DNA of 64,000 bases from the NCBI RefSeq assembly GCF_001949145.1, contig NW_019091370.1, positions 1,125,601 through 1,189,600 of the forward strand. The letters are read 5' to 3'. The stretch is from Acanthaster planci. Lineage: Eukaryota > Echinodermata > Asteroidea > Valvatida > Acanthasteridae. Position 1 is the first letter of the stretch; every line of letters starts with the position of its first letter. Positions 23,844-36,680 of the stretch are shown here, one piece after another. A program made the position numbers and the translations under genes. The notes beneath the pieces are model-generated. The model saw only the letters and a program-made list of their open reading frames with translations. It did not search any database and had not been told where the DNA came from.

Positions 23844-26800
23844 TTAGTCAGATTCGATGTCCGTGTTGATAATGGCTCCATCAGCGACACGGTTGGTAAC
23901 ATTCGGTGCTCGCTCCGTGTTGGCCTTTACTCGACCCTCTTGTAATCGATTGTTCGGTTCATTTTCCTCGTTGGAAAACCCTTCATTGGAAACGCCACCT
24001 CTGTCGATAATGCGCTCGCTGTCAGCGCGCACCGCCATCGCTTCCTCGTACGGTGGCGGCGCGTCACCGATCTCCGAATAATCGGGTAGCTGCGGTATCG
24101 ACAGCAGTGGGTACGGTGTAAACCCCTCGTCCGGGCCCGAATGCTCGATACTGACGCACGATTCTCTCCTCTCTCGGCGTCGGGGATCGGTGGTATCGCA
24201 GGAGCGCAGGTTCGAGCGGGCTCTCCGCCGACTTCGATTCTTCACTGCGATCCAAAGGCAAGACGTCACCGCCATTAGTATGAAAATGGCAATAAGTGAG
24301 ATGGCTACAACGTAGACTGGCGCCAGGACTACACTTTCATCTGTGTAAAACAAATCGAGGTGTTTGCGTCACAAGTACGACAAAAGAGGTGGACCTTTAA
24401 TAAGGTCAACCAATAAGGGATGGCAAACAGTTTCATGTATAAATATAAGGCTGTGCAGAAAGTTGTGAACTAAAATGTATCTGAGACATTCTACCACCTG
24501 GAACTTTAGGTTTTGAACAAACTTCAGCAGTGCAAAACGTATACAGAGCACGGTGCAGACTGGACAAGATTGAATGATCATCAATCGATTTGAGTACGGT
24601 ATCTCCTTCTTAAAAACTGTTTACATCGGTTGAGGTTTCAACAGAAATGTTGACCGTTTCCCACCGACTTAAAATACTCGGAGTTAGGGTGCTCGTGCAT
24701 CGAGCACATTCCCAGGGGAATTTTTAACCAAAACAGATCCAGCCGCATCACAATCCAGGGGACGAGGTATTCTGTGACAGGCGAGAGCGCCATTTATACA
24801 GCGCGTTTCAGTGACGGGACTCGGGTCGAATAAACCCCGCTGGAAAGGCGCGCAACACCAGACTAAGCCTCAAGGTCTAACGACCTTGATATCGACTGCA
24901 CTCGACGTGTAAAGTGACAGCAGGGCCTGCGTCATGAGCCTCTCTCGAGCGGGTAGGTCAAAGCCTCAATGAGCAACGAGTATAGCCGAGCAGTGAGTGA
25001 TACATGAAACCGTCGCCCGAAAGCGCCCTGTCTGATCCCTGTGCGCCCGGTAAATGCAATAAAAATGACACACAGTTTATGCCATAGTTCAAGAATCAAA
25101 CAATCAACAAGAATCAAACAATCAAGCATATACATGAATATTTTCAACAAGCAAACTGACACTTTGTATATCACAAGGCAATAATAATTCTCGTCTTCAC
25201 AAAAATACATTTATTTTTCTTTGCATTCAATGGAATGGAGTCAGATGAGCGATAACTAGAATCAGATATTTCGCACTAGGTGCTTCGGTGGACAGTTCCT
25301 GCGTAGACCTCTTGCTGGGCAACATAACTGAGGGCAATTTTGGAATGTATATTCAGGGACAATGAAAGTAAAAAGGAACTATTCGTCCAAGTCTCACAGG
25401 AGCAAAGATCCATCCTCAGCAAGGGGGCGCTCTGTACAAGCCCTCTATTGACGATGCATGTGTATGTATGTTGATAGTTCACGTACCAAAACAGACCACG
25501 CCAACATCGTCCTCGTGTGTGCAGTCGGTGACTTTCCACGCAGAGTGGTAGCATTCTACAAGACGCTTTTCAGATCCCCAGCAGTAAATACGATCGAGCA
25601 TCACCGGGCCACTGCCCGGGCCAAAGTAGGAGCCCTAATGGGTTAGGAGGTAAATTTAAATTGTAAACAGCAGTCAGGGTAGTGTCAAACTGGACGCGTG
25701 GTGCTTTCAATGGGTCACCACCTGCACAAAAGTACTTGGATTGAGCTCAGATAGTCTAGTCCGAATTCAATATACTCTAGGAAGGCACGACTATTTTGAC
25801 TTTTCCACTGACAGATATCATCTCTAGATTTTTTGTCACCATTTGACCACATCAACTAATTCTACAGGCAACCGTCATTCAAATTGATGCATGTCGAGAG
25901 AAAGCAATTAATGAACTGTACTTACGCTGGTGTATTCCAAGGCGTATTGGTAACCCATCTGACGACAAGCCACGTTGGCCTCCGAAGGACCAAAATCATC
26001 GTCACAAATTGTTCCCCAATCGCCGTCATGGTATATTTCCAGGCGCCCCTGGTACGGAACGGAGCTACCCCCAAAACGCAAATCGCCATCTGTTTTATAA
26101 ATTCGCAAAAATTTAATTGCAATGAAAATCGTTAAAAACGCAATGAAAACCTCTCATTTATCATTTCAAAGAATGTAGCGTCATACGGTGTTCCTTGGTC
26201 AAAGTGTGTAGCCCATTTCAAACTGCTTTCTATGTTCTCTTAAAGGGGATGGGCCGTGCTGTGAAGATTTCTTGTATAACATGCATGAAAATATAAAACA
26301 AACATATATATAACAAGAAAACACATCTGCATAATTTCACAATGCGTGGAAGTATGTTAAAAATTATACTTTGCACGACCCTATTTCACTCCCTTCTGGG
26401 AGCAAAAGCTAAACAACAGCCGTCGGGTACCGAAAGTTGTCTGAAGAAATTCCCAAGAATCGTGACGTCATAGGACGGAGTCTTTTTATCCGGCAACTGT
26501 TTACTGTTACGCCACGACGCGTCGACGTGTACGTAATGTACATGCACATGCAGTAGCGTGTGCCAAAAGTTTAAATCTCGTGCAATGGTCGAATAAAACC
26601 ATAAACCTTTCTTTCATTATTGTAAGCATCATTTCTGCCCAAATTAGTGAATATCTTAACCTGTTTGTATAATAGTACATAGTAAATATAATGATTTAAT
26701 GATGGACCAGTAATTTTCCAAAGAGTTGAATGGCATCGTCAGAAAATGTACCGCCTATGAATCTGATACAGTAGGCCCCTCACCATTCCTGTACACGTTT

Positions 26801-26984
26801 TCAAAATGGCGGACACTCGGTATGAATCCAAGCCTTTGCAATCTTACATTGATCACACATAAAACCACCTACCTGACGTTGCCTGCGACTCTGGTATAAA
26901 TGAATATATCATAGGAATAAGGACGATCAGTATGGTTCCCAGTGCGTCTTTATGACCATGGTGAAACTCCAATAGCTCGGTCAT
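23844..26984 (-). CDS. single-SRCR type I membrane receptor with YPLL and PPPY tail motifs, 306 aa
   Basis: This encodes a cell-surface receptor of the scavenger receptor cysteine-rich family. Exons on the minus strand are 26984-26873, 26089-25926, 25634-25487 and 24340-23844, with GT-AG borders and phases 1, 0, 1; the sum is 921 nt. Exon 1 gives a signal sequence (hydrophobic core LGTILIVLIPMIYSFI). Exons 2 and 3 together make one SRCR domain (residues 38-141) starting DGDLRFGG, with WGTICDDDFG, VACRQMGY and FGPGSGPVMLD. Its six cysteines fit the group A pattern. Exon 4 gives a transmembrane helix (about 150-174), a basic stop-transfer stretch, and a 132-residue tail with YPLL (218-221, a YxxPhi sorting signal) and PPPY (236-239, a WW-domain ligand of Nedd4-type ligases). 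The ligand is unknown; the family commonly binds microbes or modified self molecules. The ATG at 26984 has A at -3. It lies head-to-head with the three-SRCR gene at 29103. Confidence 0.88.
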
Positions 26985-28038
26985 ATTTTTCGTTATTTAG
27001 AATACCTTTAATAAGAACGAAGACTGCATGTGTCCATTCAATATAACTCGCGAAATGACCTCTCAAACTGATGACAAACCACCGTACTTTAGTCCACAAA
27101 AAATATTTCGAGGGCTTAAACGATACTTTTATGTAATCTTGTGCCCGCCGGACCCGACATTGCATGCATATTGTAATCCACAAAGTAAATGATGTGATAA
27201 CTTATCATAATCATCTTATCAGTGTGGGTCCGGTATTAAAAAAACTTGTCTTAGTGACTTGCATAATCTCGGAAAAAAATAGGGAGAAAACCGCTTTTGA
27301 TCTATGAGGAAATCCGTGTAATTAATGATTTCAGCCACAACTTTTGGACACGGCTTAGCTGTATGATGCAAACGGTTGTACGACTGTTTTGATGAGTTTA
27401 CAGTTGCTGTTGACAGCACGCACTGCAGGCCAACGTAGACATGTCAGCCGGCAATCAGCTCTCTGTGAAAAATAGCCGTAATACTGAAGCGAAAGCAAGA
27501 TTGCCCTTGCAACACACAGACTCTCGTTCAGGTTAAGTTAGGTTAACCATAGAGGAGCTCTATGGGTTAACCAGTGGCCAGAGCTTTGGTTTACAGCCCC
27601 TAGTTTTAACCCAATCGTGAAATGGTACTGCAATTGTTTCACGAAGTATTAACATTAAAACATAAACGCAGGTCAAGTCCCATTATCTTAAAAGTGATTA
27701 ACACAAACATGCAAACTCCGTATGGCGTTTGCGACCTGCGTTATTCTAAACAGATGCAAAGCAAGATAACGTCCAGAACACGTTCCCCCCCCCCCAAATA
27801 ATTTGGAATTTACCTGCTCACTTCATGGATTTTATTCTCAAGAATAGACTAACGGAAAATGGACCAAGAAATCAACCAAATATGTATGATATATATCATT
27901 TTCAGTCACTGCGACGGGCGTTATGTCGTATTGCAAGGACAGGGGGCACCGAGACGATAGTCTGGGTACCAGACCCGATGACTCCGACTATGCTTGTCGA
28001 ATCAAGGGTCCAGTATCATCCATTGTCAACTTGACCAG

Positions 28039-28060
28039 AACTGGAGGAATTCCTCCAGTT
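28039..28060. repeat. 22-bp perfect palindrome
   Basis: The half-site AACTGGAGGAA is followed immediately by its exact reverse complement, centred on an EcoRI-type GAATTC. The sequence just downstream (28062-28140) has weaker inverted similarity to itself around CCGAAATATCCCGAAC, so this may be the end of a decayed foldback element. Confidence 0.6.
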
Positions 28061-28870
28061 TCCGAAAATAGCCGAAATATCCCGAACTCGTTCCGTCCAC
28101 ATTCGGCAAGCATCGTTGGTGTTCGGGTATTTCCGGCCGTGTCTGTATGCATCATGAGATTTTCTATTGCTTATTGCCCACATGCAACACGATGTTGCTC
28201 CCTTCCTACGCTTTTTTGAGTTGTTGTATGTTTTTGAAGCGACTGTCAACGTTAAAACAGTCTGTATGTAGACCGAAGGCTTTCCTTGTGGCCCTTGACA
28301 TGTTGCGTCATGATCTATTTACATCCGTGGGTGATACCTAACCTAAGATTTTATCAGGAGACGTCAGGGAATCTTTGGTTAGGGAACCAGACTAACAAGA
28401 CGACACTGCTGCGCTGGTTTCATGCATACTCACGTACACGTGCTAAAACGTGACGCATGCGCGCATTCAGGCAAGTCGCAGCACCCTATTGGTTGAAAAG
28501 GCATGTGTTTACCACATGTCCCTGAGCGCAGACCCACTGCATGCAGTTTGAGCCTCGAGCTAGACTAAAAGAGGGTGCAATATTTTCATAGCAACAGAGG
28601 CTCCTTTGGTCGGAACTTAACTTTGCTGGTTCGCTAAAGACAATGAAATGCACGCGTTACGGTCGCATCGTTGCCAGCCAAATTAAAAAAATTCCCATCC
28701 AATATGGCTCTTTTCAACCGATGAGGGAGCGCTTCTGCTCAAGGCGGATAGTTCTACTGCTCTGAAGTCCCGATCATTCCATGGGACATTCTGGTTCATG
28801 TCTCATTTTTTTCAAATCAACGTAGTATTTCGTAAAATTGTAGGTGAACGATTTTGCCTGTTTGCTTGCC

Positions 28871-28879
28871 TATTTATAA
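28871..28879 (+). promoter_or_regulatory. candidate TATA box of the three-SRCR gene
   Basis: TATTTATAA is followed by a GC-rich segment and lies 232 bp upstream of the ATG at 29103. It could direct the plus-strand SRCR gene with a leader of about 200 nt. Supported by position only. Confidence 0.35.
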
Positions 28880-29102
28880 CGCGGCTCACACGTGGCCTTG
28901 CATTGTTATTTACCGGTCTGTTCGTGCGCGTATGCAACGTCCTTTGTGGAGAGGCGTGGACTTTGATAACAAGAAAACGAACTTTGCGAAACAGGCCAAC
29001 AATCTCGTTTGGGCGGCAAAGTTGGGCACAGTCGAAAGACTTATTCTTAACAGACGTCTCCAATCCTTGGTGATTAATCCCCGTAATCGAAAGTTAATCA
29101 AG

Positions 29103-32100
29103 ATGATTCATCGAATTCTGATTGTATTTTCTCTGCTTGGGACGGCGTGGGCCGCAGGTGAGTGTTCTAATTGATGCCGATCGGTAGTCAATGGGTTATT
29201 ATTGGATTGTGCTATGTATAGCGAAATCCACGCGTTTAGATTATAGCCTGCGCCTTGCCATTGTGTAGCTCTTCGTAAGTTGACTGTAAATAATTTAGAA
29301 CTCAACATGCAGACATTACAATCAAGACGGAGAAATGGTCAACTACGCCTAATGGGTCATGATTTGTAAGTACATGCGTACAATAAGTTTGTGGCCTAAA
29401 TTAACAAATAAAGAAGAAACGGGTCTATTTGTTACGAGTGACGTACTTTAAAGAAACTCGCTGTTGACACGCTATTTCATAAATATTGGAATCTTTGATG
29501 TACTTTATGTAAGATTTACGATCAGACACGGGTAACATCTCTTGATTGTCTTTTAATCAGATGAGTGTGATTTGTGTACCGCTTTGAAATTATGATTTTC
29601 TTCAGAAAATCCAGCACAAATCCCCAAAACCGAAACTGGGAAGGCATGGGCTTTCCCGCCTTTGAAACTGACTCTCTGAAATTGACCCCTTCGGAAATAC
29701 AACACGATTTTTTTCTTTGAGCAGCAAATAATCGTTGTCTGTTCAATTGACTTTTGGTCACCTTATGTAAATATCCGTCTCGAAATTTACAACATTGGGC
29801 ATGTTGTGCGTGTTTGCACGCTCCTTGGACTTCGTCGTTTAGTTGTTTAGTTTGTCTTCAAAGTGTCTGTAGAGACTAGGGCAGATTTGCTGGTTTAATA
29901 CAAATGCTGATCCGAGAGGCCAAAGGTCATCCTGTAAAGAAGCCCCCATTTTTTTCTCATGGCAAGACAAGAAGAAAATAAAAGGCGATTTGGTGGGTCT
30001 TTTCAATTTCCCTTCCTCCCAAAGGCGTTTAAAAAGCCTTCAAAACAGCCTTACCCTTCAGAAAGGCTATAAACGGTTAAATGAAAAACATTTCCACAAT
30101 TTTGGTACCCATAATTAGTCTCCCCCTCAAAAATGTGTCTCTGCTTCCGCTCTTAGTTAAATGTTGTTCGAATCACGTTGTTAGAACCCCAATGGCATCG
30201 TGATACACAACACGTGTGCCGCAATTATCGGTGTGCGGCTTGTCTTGGACTAGTTGGAGGTGATGCTGACTTTCAGTCAGAAGTCTTTCTAGTTTACTTT
30301 CTAGTTTAAATGCGGGGTTGTCGTCCAGAGACCATTAAAGCATACGTTATGTAGGGTAAAGTTTACAGTGCAGAATGCAAGGTCTGAGCCTATCAAGTCT
30401 GGTGATCTGTGCAAAATCTCCAAAGCGCCCTCAATGCCCAAGGCTGTGACTTGACCGTAGTCGATTACGTGTGTCTGTACCTTATGTAAGATCAGCGATA
30501 TAAAAGTAATTATGTATTCACAATAAAAAACCTCTTTAACGAGCGCTAAAGAAAAGTAAAATACACCCTGTCTTAGTATTTTGTAAAGTTAATATCGACC
30601 ACAGTGGGAAAAATTACCTTTAGCTTTAAATTAAAACTAAACGTTTTGCTCTGTCTCAGGGAGAAAGGTCTCATTATAATTTCTCCTTTTCTGAGTATCA
30701 GTCTACGTGTAATTATTTCATCAATTGCTGGTAAGTATAAATATTATATTGAATTAAGTATGATTAATTTAAACCCTTCAACTTTTGTCCATGAGTAGTA
30801 TTGTAATTTTCCATGACTTGTGCGTGGACTGGGTTATGTCTTAAAATACCCGGAAAGATCTCAGGCTTCCGAGGCTTTAAAAATGTGGTAGACTTTTCGT
30901 GCCACAATTACCTCTTATTGAAAATGAGTATATGAAAACTAGCAACTGAAGTCACATTTTATAGTTGTTAAGTTGCTCAAAGGAGCCTTTTTAAAAATTT
31001 TGTATCGACAGATGGCGATCTGACACTAGTGGGTGGCAGCGACGCCGACAGCGGCATGGTCTACATCGAGTTCGGCGGCCAGCAGGGCGCCGTGTGCAAC
31101 GACGGCTTCGACGTCTACGCCGCCGACGTGGTCTGTAAGCAGACTCTCGGAAGCACCTCCAAAGCCACGGCTCGCTTCCCGCCGACGTCAGGCAGCGGGC
31201 TCCAGGTGTTCCTGGACCAGGTGGAGTGCCGGGGAGACGAGTCGGCACTGATGGGCTGCGTCCACGGCAAGCTGGGCGACTCAGGGAAATGTACCGTTGA
31301 AAACAGCGCCGGGGTGATCTGTTGGAACCCCGATGACTTCCCATGTGAGAATGCTCCCGAAGATTATAATACTTTTTTTGTCCACATTATCAAATTTGTC
31401 ATTTTCCGAAGATCATAGTGTTTTATTGAAAATAGTAGAAAGAAATGGCCATACTTGTTTGCCGACCATAGGAATCTGTACTAAGCCTTGTCTGGTTCCC
31501 ACCTGGTTAACAAAGCCTTAAATGTTCGCCGGTTTTCTCCCCAGCTTATGCCAAAAACCACGGTATTTTTCGCCTGAGCGGGGGCCCGGTGTCCACAGCG
31601 GGTCGCGTGGAGGTGTTTTTCAACGGCTCTTGGGGTTCTATCTGCGACGAGCAATGGGATGTTGAGGATGCAGACGTGCTGTGCAAACAGCTCGGTTGCG
31701 ACGCAGCCGTCAAGGCCTCCTCGGGATCCAGATACGGTCCTGGGGTCCTCGATATCAAACTGAGCGAGGTCCAGTGTGACGGAACCGAGGACGACATGAT
31801 CAAATGTCGGTATGTTGTACTCGAGCGGGGAATGAACACGACATGCACGCACGAAAGGGAGGCAGGGACTAACTGTGACTGCGGTAGGTAGATGACGAGG
31901 TGTTCCAGTAAAATCATGGCCTTCTTTACGAGTCGGCTTGAATTGACATCCATGTATAATAGTTCGAGAAACTCCATATTTGTGCCAACAAAGATTAGGC
32001 AGATATGGCTGATTGTTAATGCTCTTGTATTTTAGGATTATAGAAAAAATCTGTCATCTTTATTATTTTAATAAAAATAATATTCAAAGAGAGGCTGAAT

Positions 32101-34574
32101 ATTGTGTTAAATTGTGTTAAATAGGATCTTTCCCAGTTTAGACTACCGGATGAACAAATTGGATTCGGAAACCGTGGTGTGCAGCTCATAAATACAAACC
32201 CGAGAACCTTCGCAAATCAGTGAAGGAACTGTTGATGTTTCTGTGTCAGATGGGAAGATGATAAAACAAAATGAAGAGTCTGTATTCGTTCCCTAAATGT
32301 CGGCTTTTAGGAGTGATAGTTACCATCGGCGACGGGCAAGCAGGACGAGGGCTTCTGAAGGTCAGGCTCATAGGTAGCCAGGAGTCCGAGGGAACCCTCT
32401 GCTTCGACAGTTTCGATTTACGGGTGGCCGATGTGGCGTGCCGCGAGGCAGGCTTCCCTGGTGCCCTGTCGTTCTCAGAAGCCGAGGCCAGCACGGGACC
32501 GATGCTGGCAACCTCGTACTCATGCACTGGGTCGGAGATTTCACTCAAGGCCTGTGTCGCAACGGCTTTCAACACTTCCCAGTGCCCTGAGGGGAAGGAG
32601 GTTGAACTCGTGTGCCAATCAAAAGGTACGTATAATGTTTTTACATCATGGGTGTGTTGGTTGTATGGGAATATTGAAGGCAAGGCAACACATCTTACAG
32701 TACAATAATTGTTGAAAGACTAACATATCCAAAGCGCAGGTTGTCGGTATAGTCCCAATGGAACAGTCTGAGCCAGATGATTACCCCCTTGACGCCGTCA
32801 AAGGGTTCAGACTTAGGCTGCATCCGAATCTGTTGTCTAGAGCTAGGTCTAGGTCTTCACTCCATTGAAAGTACGTGGAGACACGCAGACAATAGACCTA
32901 GCCCTAGCTCTGGAAGCCCATTTCGGACACGGCCAGAGTTGTGATCAAAGTATCTGATCTCACCAAGGGCCGATCACGAGTTTAACAGTCGCAAACCAGC
33001 CAATGTTATTGCAACTCGGTCTCCAGTCACGTCTCACTTCAAGTCGTCACTGCAAAATGCATCAACTGTAACAGGTGCTTTCTCCTTTTTAAACTTTTGG
33101 TCAGACTAGAGTTTCTCCCTCCGAATTTTGACCATAGCTCCAGTAGAGGTTGAAAGTTGACCCCTGGTGGCGCGCTTTCGGAACCCTCAGATAGTAAAAA
33201 CAACGTGCACAAATTTTAGTATTTACAATTTGTTTTCTCGTTTGGTTGCTTACTGAAAAATCACATCGGGAAAAGGCCTTTGTAAAATATTTGCTAGCAT
33301 ATAGATTTATAGAAACTGACAAATTTCCCCAACCTGAAAGAGAGATATCCTGCCAAAATTTGACCTCTTTCTTCCGAAACTCTAAAACACACATGAGGAA
33401 CAGTGCAGTTCGGCGGTTTCGTACGCAGATAAACAGACACGAAATTGTATTTTATGGTAGTCTTACGGAAGATTCTGAAGTTATATATCTAACTGTTACT
33501 GACAAGAAGGTGCCAGGCCTCAACTCGACCAATTCTAGTACCCATCGACTTTACGGGTAGGTAAATCTTTTCAATGTTGTACATTTTCGTTTTCACATAA
33601 ACACATGAAGTGAAAACAAAAGTGGACGAACAGCAAGGAAACCTTGGAACTATATTGCTAAAAGCGAAAAGTCGTTCAGGAAATTCATTTTTTACCCATC
33701 TGCAGGCTACGATTCCAAAATATTGCTAGAGGAGCACAAAATTTCGACATCACAGTGTAGGGGCCTGAAATAGGTACACATTGTTTATCTCAAGAGCATG
33801 CCCCTCCCCTTTTTATGGTTGTGCTTGCTGCTAGTAGCGTGGAATCCTACAACTGTTCAGTGTAGGAGTGGTGATGGACAGGAAACGGCTATAGAGAGAA
33901 AGTAGCACGGTGTTATGTAATGCTTCCTGGAAGGCAGTGTGGTCACCTGTGGGCCATGTGTGGAGTCTTTGTTCTGAGTCACTCTGACTCCATGCTTTGT
34001 TGAAGTAACATCGACCCCAACACATGCCCTACAAGTGCCTACCTGTTTCCTTCTCTTACAGTTTGGAGTCATAATTTTAATGTGCACCCTCACGGTGACT
34101 TGTACCGGTCACCTGGAGAGTAACAACTGTTTCTTGTGGTTCAGTTTGGAATAATTCTTCCCAAAATTATAGAACTTTATAATTATTGGACAGCCCATAA
34201 AAAATCCTCATAGGCGGACCGCGCGAGGGTTCCCGGATCTCGCCGCGTGACCTTTTACTTTCAGGCTCTATTTGACTGGTTCCAACTCATCCTGGCACTG
34301 GTGCTGGCAATAGATGGCGTCATTACTTTTAGCCAGGTTTGCATTTGGTATCACAATATTTCTCAATCGCCTTTCCCGGATTATCTTCACAGAGGGCGTG
34401 AAGCCGACCGGGGCTACAGTCACGACGGGAGCTCCGGAGCAGGGCGGTCTGAGCACCGGAGCTATAGTCGGTATCGTCATCGGTTGCTTGCTTGCAGTTG
34501 TCCTCATTGTGCTAATTTTGTTCTGCTGGTTGAGGAACAAGGGAGATGCATCTGGTGGATCGGCCCCGATTTAA
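29103..34574 (+). CDS. three-SRCR type I membrane receptor with short tail, 407 aa
   Basis: This encodes a cell-surface scavenger receptor cysteine-rich protein. Exons are 29103-29157, 31012-31344, 31545-31883, 32311-32625 and 34393-34574; every junction is GT-AG in phase 1, so each SRCR exon is a symmetrical 1-1 module. Exon 1 is a signal peptide (MIHRILIVFSLLGTAWAA). Exons 2, 3 and 4 each encode one complete SRCR domain. The first has six cysteines and starts DGDLTLVGGS; the second has GRVEVFFNGSWGSICDEQW and VLCKQLGC; the third is the most diverged (EGTLCFDSFD, VACREAGF). The last exon gives a short Thr/Gly linker, a transmembrane helix (about residues 370-393) and only about 14 cytoplasmic residues, with no signalling motif. 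It probably acts in recognition or clearance, perhaps with a partner; that is inference. Its ATG has A at -3. An ATTAAA at 34710 may be its polyadenylation signal. Confidence 0.9.
32816..32934. repeat. foldback (MITE-like) element in SRCR intron 4
   Basis: Arms of about 41 bp face each other across a short loop. The inner 18 bases, AGAGCTAGGTCTAGGTCT on the left, match the reverse complement of the right arm with a single difference, and the outer part shares TCCGAA and GGC(T/C). It has no coding capacity and lies within the intron between exons 32311-32625 and 34393-34574. Confidence 0.7.
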
Positions 34575-34709
34575 TTCTTCGGTGGCCGCACTCTGACCTT
34601 CAATAACCTTTACTTGAAAGCTAGATTATTTTGCTTTTGCACATTTAGCTTTTGCAAATGCACTGGAAAATGTTGTGGGAAAATATAGCCCAGTAAAATT
34701 TGCCACTTA

Positions 34710-34715
34710 ATTAAA
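34710..34715 (+). promoter_or_regulatory. candidate polyadenylation signal, three-SRCR gene
   Basis: ATTAAA, the commonest variant signal, lies 136 nt after the stop codon and is followed by a T/G-rich stretch. Confidence 0.4.
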
Positions 34716-36680
34716 GTCTGCTCGCTGAATTGTAGGACAGGAATTTTGATTGCAAGAAACTCCACAAAGGGTTGATCTTTTTAATTACAACAGAAAATGC
34801 AAAAAAAAATGAATGCAAGACTGGGAGGAAATGGCCGCTTTGAAGTGGTACTCTGTTTTGATTCTGTTTCCTTCGAGTTCCAAGACATTTTGTTTCTGTT
34901 ACAAGCGACATTCTCATCATCTTCAAGTTAGTGTGTGAGACAGCTAAAAACTCGGCAGCGGAAACTGCTGAGGGTTGACCTCCGTGAACAAGCTACACAG
35001 CGCCATCTACCGTTTCAGCTCGTGAACAGCAGTCCTAGTCGTTAGTAGGGCCAGTCGCTACTGTCTTTTGCCGATCTTGCTTCATCCGTTTGATACCAAC
35101 ATCGGTGAAAAGTAACTTGCAGGCTGCTGATATGCCGGCCATTCTTTATAAAGCTTATTATGTGGGTGCAATTTGTTGCCATGTCACGTGATCAGAAAAG
35201 ATATTTCTTTTGGTAAAGCATACAACAAATTGTCCTTGCATTTCTGCCGATTTGCTCATTGGTTAGTTACAGAATTCACTGTCACCATATGTTCTGAATG
35301 TTTAAACAAAATTTTTACCAACATTTTGAATAATTAATCGATGATTATACTGTAACAAGAGAGACTTCGAAAAAAAGATACATATTAAATGGAGCCTGTG
35401 ATGATAAACATTTATAAACGAACACATCCTTCAAAATAACATAGATTCAAATTTATTTTAACCCTTTTTAATTTGAAGTACATTTCCATAAGAGCAAGAA
35501 ATCAAACTAAGATAACGTAGATTCATAAACTTGTATCTAATAAAAGTGAAACTCGAGTTCGCATATGCCTCTCGAGCTCTAAACAGCGCCCTCACTCACG
35601 CCCAAGAAGAACGCGTTTCCCCTCGCGACGCTCGCGTCACGAATTGCCTTCTGATCAAGATCCGCAGGCCATTTTGTTTATTATGAGATAAAATCTAGTT
35701 CACACAACTGAGGATCTTTGTACGCTAACCTGCCTATCCGAAACATTGCTTTCCTCTTCGAATTTCCTCTTGTTATGAAATGGCCCTCATAAAACTGTTG
35801 CCGCATCGTGTTGTATTTTGATACACATATCGGCGTTAGTCAATTTGGCGTTAGTCAGAAGGAAATCATGAAAGACTACACCGTATCAGTCAGAAAGAAG
35901 CTGTTTGGTAATTAATACTAGGACCAAAATAAGGTGTGTGCAATGTTTGAAGTAAGTGTGCTTAAATACACATACTTCAAGTGTGTATCCAACATGTACA
36001 TGTATATGGTTACGCCCTCAATATACCAGCAGCTTCAGGTTAAGAGTGTCTTTTGATTGAAAAGCGTACATTCATTCCATATATCATTACAGTTCGGGGC
36101 AAAGTTCATCGTAGTCGCCTTTGTTTTTTAATGTTTTCAACATGCAAGCAATAAAACTTTATCCCGACCTTTTCAACGAGTTGATATAACTCGTGCTATT
36201 CATTATTTTGGTTTTGTACGGTTTTAAAATGACCATTTTAGTTTAACTACGGTTTTGAAGCGTATCTCGGAAGGATTTCTTTTAAGGGAAATTACTCTTA
36301 GGGTTATCAACCTCAAAGTTGCTAATCGTCAGCAACAAGTGAATGACTCATTAGTTCGTTGTATCCGTTTATGAGTACATTTGCTATTACAGACCATAAC
36401 CCATACATTTGCACAGGTTGGTTTGGGCTCTTGGTGATTGGCTGTGCAGTTGCTATGTGTGACGTATATCGATTCACGTGAGATTTGAAGGTTATATCCA
36501 CCGCACAGCTGGCGTCCGTTCGACACGTGATGTCATTCCTTATGTTTACTGAAGTGTACGGTAATCAATACGGTCCATTGCATGGGACGTGTCGACGAAT
36601 TAGAAACATATTTTCTATTTTAATTACCGTGCCTACATTATAACAAATGGACTGCACTGAATGCCGTGCGCCAATGTGTA

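Larger units (their letters stand above)
26985..29102. other. intergenic region between divergent SRCR genes
   Basis: This 2.1-kb segment must hold the promoters of both SRCR genes. I see no exon in it. It contains a 22-bp perfect palindrome at 28039-28060 and a TATA-like box at 28871. Open frames here are short and overlap on both strands, as expected by chance. Confidence 0.55.
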
